Source: Marinagarivorans sp. UBA5868 (GTDB lineage: Bacteria; Pseudomonadota; Gammaproteobacteria; Pseudomonadales; Cellvibrionaceae). Taken from it: DNA of 9,038 bases. The stretch spans positions 197-9,234 of the forward strand of contig DJFQ01000083.1 in the NCBI GenBank assembly GCA_002432095.1. Reading direction: 5' to 3'. The translations under genes and the position numbers were made by a program. The notes under the pieces are model-generated. The model did not search any database. It saw only the letters and a program-made list of their open reading frames with translations, and was not told the DNA's origin. Of this stretch, positions 6,143 to 9,038 are shown piece after piece (the first letter of the stretch is position 1; every line of letters begins with the position of its first letter).

Positions 6143-8590
6143 TTACTGAGTTTGGCAGGTTAATACACCGACGCAGTTTGTGTTGTTCTCCCATCCCCAC
6201 CCCGTGTCCTGGTTTTGGCACATTGGAATCTGAGATCCGTACCAGTTGCATTGCGCGGGGGTGCCGCCGGACGAACTGGAGGAGCTTGATGTAGTGCCGT
6301 TGACCACTCCGTAGGGGTTCGGTTGGCTGCTACAAGTGCTGGCGGCAACACAATTCTGGTTGTTCTCCCAGCTCCAACCAGAGGTGGCGACTTGGCAGAG
6401 AGGAGCGGGTGTTCCCCACCAGTTGCAGTATGCGCCGGACGTGGTGCCGGAGCTGGATGAGCTGCTGGAACTGGAGGTTGAGCTGGAGCTGGACGATGAA
6501 CTGGAACTGCTGGATGACGAGCTGGAGCTGCTCGATGATGAAGAGGATCCCGTGCTGACGGGAATAAAATTCCAAGCCGAACTCCACCAGCCGATGACGC
6601 GATCGTCGTCCGCCGCTGTTACAAGCTCCAATCCGGTCTCGCTATTTTCCATGTGGATATAGTGGCCGGTGGCTTTATTGACTAAGCGAAATTCCTTGCC
6701 GCCACCGTTTAAATACCAGTCCGCATAACCGTTGGTTTCCAATTCGTCGACAAAAAGAGCCGGACCAGTGGGGTTTATTGTCAAATAATCGTTGACGGAA
6801 TCAGCTTTGCGCAGGCGGAAGAAGATTTCTTCACTCGGCTCGTCAACTCGTTCGATGGCCCAGTGCAGGGCCGCCGGCAAGGATGACTCACTTGCTTGGC
6901 TTATGCCGGCGCTCTGATTGATAAAGCGATCGCTTCGGTATTTATTACGCAGCGCGTAGACACCATCGGTAGGAAGTGGATGCAGGTTGCCGACGCCGGT
7001 GCGAATACTGTCGAACACACCGGTGCGAATGCAGTCCTGACCACAGCTTGTCGGAAAAACGGCGGGCGCTCCCATGTACAACTCATTGAGTTCTGCCACT
7101 CGGCCCTGCATAAATTCCGCGTGGTAGTGCGCCCACCCGGATACCACCTCGGGCCGAAGACCATTTTCATCTGCGGGTGTATAGCCGTGCTGCCCACCAC
7201 CGTGAAGCCCATCTATGCCATTCCAGCGAAATAACCGCTCGGAATTCCATTGCTCAACGATATGCAAAAGTTCATGAAAAGCCGCTTCATGAGGCAGCTC
7301 GCGCTCACCTGTCTCCAAGCTAGTGTTACGCGTCAAAATTGGGGCGCCAGCGCTATCTGCAACGGTTTTCTGACCGGAATAGAAAGGTTGCTGGACAAAG
7401 GCATAGCCACCCAAAGCACCCGCGTAAATAGCCGATAGACCTTCGACGTTATAAATCACCATTACCACGTCATATTGATCCTGCAAGCGGCGCAGGTTAG
7501 CTTCTTGAAGAAACCTTCCGGTATCCACCGCCCAATCAAAGTGACGGATTGCCGGCTCCGTGACCACCGGGTGGAGGCTGACATTCCAGCGGTTGAGCCC
7601 GTAGGAGAAAGGTCGCACGTAATCTCGATCCGTCGCAATCATCATGTTGTAAAAGCGGTCAATGTACGACTCATCCAGGGTGAAATTGCCTATAAATTGA
7701 TTGTCTTTGTTGTACGCGACAGTATTTTTTACCGGCAATATCACAATGCTCAGCTCGCGTTGCACAGGCAGGGCTGGTGTTGTGGTCAAGTCGGTGATGG
7801 TATCGCTGGTGAGCGAGAGCGTTTGTTCAAAATAGCGTCCAGAATAGGCGGTATGTTCCAGGTCGCGCTGTACCACGTCGCTGCCCTGCCGTTCAAAACC
7901 GGTGAGGTTTATGGGCTGTTGGGAAAAACCGCCGACGGCAACGCGATATTCACCCTGCGGTAGCAAAAATGTTTTGTTATCGGCAACGGTAAACCCGGTA
8001 AAAGAGTCATTGATATAGATATATCCGGCTTCCCCTTCAGCCAAGGTGTTATGCACGACTTGCAGGCTGCGTTTTGGCAGAGCATTAACGAGTGGCACGT
8101 TGTAGGTTTGGTCGAAAAACAAATCCCATTTAACCGTCATGTCCTCACCGGGCTCTGCGTCGAATTGCGCTGGTGAAATTTGGGCATTGCTGCCACAAGG
8201 TGCAGCGTTTGTTGTACATGCGACATTAAAGCTTGCGGGTGAATCACCGGTCACCGTTATTTGTAGTGCAAACTCAGTAAAGCGGGACGTGGGGTTAAAT
8301 GCGCGAACTCTAAGAGCATTGTCACCCGCGCCGAACAAATGCGTTATGTCGAGAGTTTTGCCCATGTCAGTAGTTTTTAACGGAACCGCTGGATGATCAC
8401 CAACAGAGAGATAAATCGGATAGTAAATTTTATCCAGCGTTACACTCACGGTGGCTTGCGCACTGGCGTGTGCGGAACAAAAGACCAGAAAGATCAGTGT
8501 TGTCCACCAATGTAAAAAATGTTTTGTCCGACCGCGGGAGCATGTCGGGAGTTGACGTGCAGACGTGTTGCGACCTACGAGAAAATCCAT
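6143..8590 (-). CDS. Secreted zinc-peptidase-like (HELLH) protein with beta-trefoil-like region and two C-terminal CBM10 modules
   Basis: 815 residues from the ATG at complement 8588-8590, which has an excellent AGGAGA (complement 8597-8602) six bases upstream; the longer ORF start at 8659 lacks this. A long basic n-region and hydrophobic FLHWWTTLIFLVFCSA (25-40) with ASA/AQA near 42-46 indicate a signal peptide. The N-terminal third is beta-rich and includes a PEGA-like stretch (AGYIYINDSF...LPQGEYRVAVGG, about 188-221). A central domain carries HELLH at 439-443, with downstream His463, His468, His488, His490 and Glu492 as possible third metal ligands. Residues about 545-678 show three similar segments (YALRNKY..RFIN, FFRLRKA..YLTI, FRLVNKATGHYIHMEN), as in ricin/CBM13-type beta-trefoils. 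Linker 682-714 is 32 Ser and one Thr. CBM10 modules span about 722-753 and 781-812, each with CNW(W/Y)G, GW(S/G)WENN and conserved Cys. The CBM10s imply cellulose targeting. Peptidase activity is an inference from the motif; I cannot assign a named peptidase family. Confidence 0.88.
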   Translation of the reverse strand: MDFLVGRNTSARQLPTCSRGRTKHFLHWWTTLIFLVFCSAHASAQATVSVTLDKIYYPIYLSVGDHPAVPLKTTDMGKTLDITHLFGAGDNALRVRAFNPTSRFTEFALQITVTGDSPASFNVACTTNAAPCGSNAQISPAQFDAEPGEDMTVKWDLFFDQTYNVPLVNALPKRSLQVVHNTLAEGEAGYIYINDSFTGFTVADNKTFLLPQGEYRVAVGGFSQQPINLTGFERQGSDVVQRDLEHTAYSGRYFEQTLSLTSDTITDLTTTPALPVQRELSIVILPVKNTVAYNKDNQFIGNFTLDESYIDRFYNMMIATDRDYVRPFSYGLNRWNVSLHPVVTEPAIRHFDWAVDTGRFLQEANLRRLQDQYDVVMVIYNVEGLSAIYAGALGGYAFVQQPFYSGQKTVADSAGAPILTRNTSLETGERELPHEAAFHELLHIVEQWNSERLFRWNGIDGLHGGGQHGYTPADENGLRPEVVSGWAHYHAEFMQGRVAELNELYMGAPAVFPTSCGQDCIRTGVFDSIRTGVGNLHPLPTDGVYALRNKYRSDRFINQSAGISQASESSLPAALHWAIERVDEPSEEIFFRLRKADSVNDYLTINPTGPALFVDELETNGYADWYLNGGGKEFRLVNKATGHYIHMENSETGLELVTAADDDRVIGWWSSAWNFIPVSTGSSSSSSSSSSSSSSSSSSSSSSSTSSSSSSSSSGTTSGAYCNWWGTPAPLCQVATSGWSWENNQNCVAASTCSSQPNPYGVVNGTTSSSSSSSGGTPAQCNWYGSQIPMCQNQDTGWGWENNTNCVGVLTCQTQ
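6149..6247 (-). other. CBM10 module 2 (C-terminal)
   Basis: Residues about 781-812 of the HELLH protein: CNWYG, then MCQ, GWGWENN, and Cys residues at 781, 787, 802 (approximately) and 812. CBM10 is a small cellulose-binding fold with two disulfides and exposed tryptophans; the aromatic set is intact here. It follows module 1 after a short linker with seven serines. Confidence 0.85.
6326..6427 (-). other. CBM10 module 1
   Basis: Residues about 722-753 of the HELLH protein: CNWWG, LCQ, GWSWENN and a closing Cys. It is close to module 2 but differs at several positions (CNWW against CNWY, WSW against WGW), so the pair is a diverged tandem duplication and not a recent copy. Confidence 0.85.
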
Positions 8591-8635
8591 ACTGCATCTC
8601 CTGCTTAATGTCTGTGAAAAAGAGGGGGGTGGAAG

Positions 8636-8696
8636 GAGCGGCAGAATAGCGCCGCTCATTTGCAGAACACAACAATAATTTACGCGTGAAGTAAAT
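8636..8696. promoter_or_regulatory. Upstream region of the HELLH/CBM10 gene with two inverted repeats
   Basis: A 7-bp stem GAGCGGC/GCCGCTC (8636-8642 and 8651-8657) lies about 46 bases upstream of the start codon, in the likely 5' leader. A 6-bp inverted repeat ATTTAC-N7-GTAAAT (8678-8683 and 8691-8696) lies further upstream in AT-rich DNA and could be an operator. No clear -35/-10 pair could be fixed, so promoter placement is open. Confidence 0.3.
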
Positions 8697-8734
8697 GCCG
8701 GCTTATCGACCGCTTCACCCTTTTTATCAGCAAT

Positions 8735-8929
8735 TTATTTTAGTTTTATGAATAGGGTGGGTTCAGGGCGAGCGAAATAGCCGGCGTGGAGATCCGGCGG
8801 AATGCTTGAATGGTCGAATGTGGTGCGCAGGGTAAAGGGCGTAGTGCGGGGGAGTTCGATGCTCAGGCTTAGTCTGCGGGATCTATTTATGAGGTTTCGC
8901 GTTATTTTTTTGCGCAAACGGCTTTTTAG
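8735..8929 (-). pseudogene. Possible coding remnant or frame-shifted extension downstream of the Lys/Ala-rich gene
   Basis: An open minus-strand frame runs from about 8929 to a TAA at 8735, overlapping the end of the Lys/Ala-rich tail in another frame. It encodes SLSIELPRTTPFTL, then PPDLHAGYFARPEPTLFIKLK. Its only start in range is a TTG at 8917 without a recognised ribosome-binding site. Third codon positions of its last 45 codons are GC-enriched over the first and second positions by hand count (27 of 45), which favours real or once-real coding. It could be the true C-terminus of the upstream gene joined through the A7 run at 8905-8911, a decayed fragment, or chance. I do not recognise the protein. 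Confidence 0.25.
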
Positions 8930-9038
8930 CTACGCTTTTTTTCGCCGCTTTTGAGTTTCTTGCTTTCGCCGCCATTTGCGGAGCAGGTTTAGCAATATGC
9001 GTCGCAGATTTATCGATAGTAACGGACGGGTTTTTTTG
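8883..9038 (-). CDS. C-terminal end of a Lys/Ala-rich protein, start outside the window
   Basis: The minus-strand frame is open from the window edge to a TAG at complement 8883-8885, giving 51 residues with no start codon needed inside the window. The composition is strongly basic (KSATHIAKPAPQMAAK, then NSKAAKKSVAKKPFAQK, ending NAKPHK), with Lys, Ala, Pro and Asn dominating. Such tails occur in histone H1-like or AlgP-like bacterial DNA-binding proteins and as disordered extensions of ribosome- or RNA-associated proteins; none can be chosen from this fragment. No intrinsic terminator follows it directly. Confidence 0.6.
   Translation of the reverse strand, partial: QKNPSVTIDKSATHIAKPAPQMAAKARNSKAAKKSVAKKPFAQKNNAKPHK

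Noticed and set aside
6336..6662. Plus-strand ORF encoding an acidic Glu/Leu/Asp-rich protein
   Set aside because: It is the antisense of the serine linker and trefoil region; the composition is a mirror of serine codons.
7475..7963. 162-codon plus-strand ORF
   Set aside because: It lies wholly antisense to the well-supported HELLH/CBM10 gene and has no ribosome-binding site or recognisable domain.
8430..8675. 81-codon minus-strand ORF overlapping the start of the HELLH gene
   Set aside because: It overlaps the signal peptide region in another frame and lacks the strong ribosome-binding site that marks the start at 8590.

Overview
The window looks like a chromosomal segment from a plant-polysaccharide-degrading gammaproteobacterium of the Cellvibrionaceae, most likely Cellvibrio or a close relative. 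The grounds are long polyserine linkers in two secreted proteins, two C-terminal CBM10 cellulose-binding modules of the type first described in Cellvibrio cellulases, moderate GC content, and a MacA/MacB/NodT-type efflux locus. The assignment is inferred from protein style; no marker gene is present.

Right-pointing block (1-4919): an efflux locus. The 5'-truncated macA (periplasmic adaptor) overlaps macB (ABC transporter with the permease fused to it) by one base, so the two are probably translationally coupled. A 363-base gap follows, filled by two structured, nested inverted-repeat elements. After it comes an outer-membrane efflux lipoprotein of the NodT/OprM class. Together the three would form a tripartite pump spanning inner membrane, periplasm and outer membrane. 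The order adaptor, MacB-type transporter, outer-membrane lipoprotein also fits PvdRT-OpmQ-type systems, so the substrate cannot be named.

Left-pointing block (4976-9038): a 16-bp perfect stem-loop separates the efflux locus from convergent genes on the minus strand. These are (i) a lipoprotein with 47 consecutive serines followed by a domain that resembles fungal Cip1 (cellulose-induced protein 1); (ii) a secreted 815-residue protein with a HELLH zinc-peptidase-like motif, a three-fold beta-trefoil-like region, a serine linker and two CBM10 modules; and (iii) at the window edge, the Lys/Ala-rich C-terminal end of an unidentified protein with no start in the window. A clear intrinsic terminator lies between (i) and (ii), so they are probably separate transcripts. 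Both seem to belong to the extracellular or cell-surface cellulose-related repertoire.

Most worth a second look are the HELLH protein carried on cellulose-binding modules, the Cip1-like surface lipoprotein, the paired repeat elements that share one architecture but have unrelated arms, and a possible frameshift at an A7 run near the right edge.
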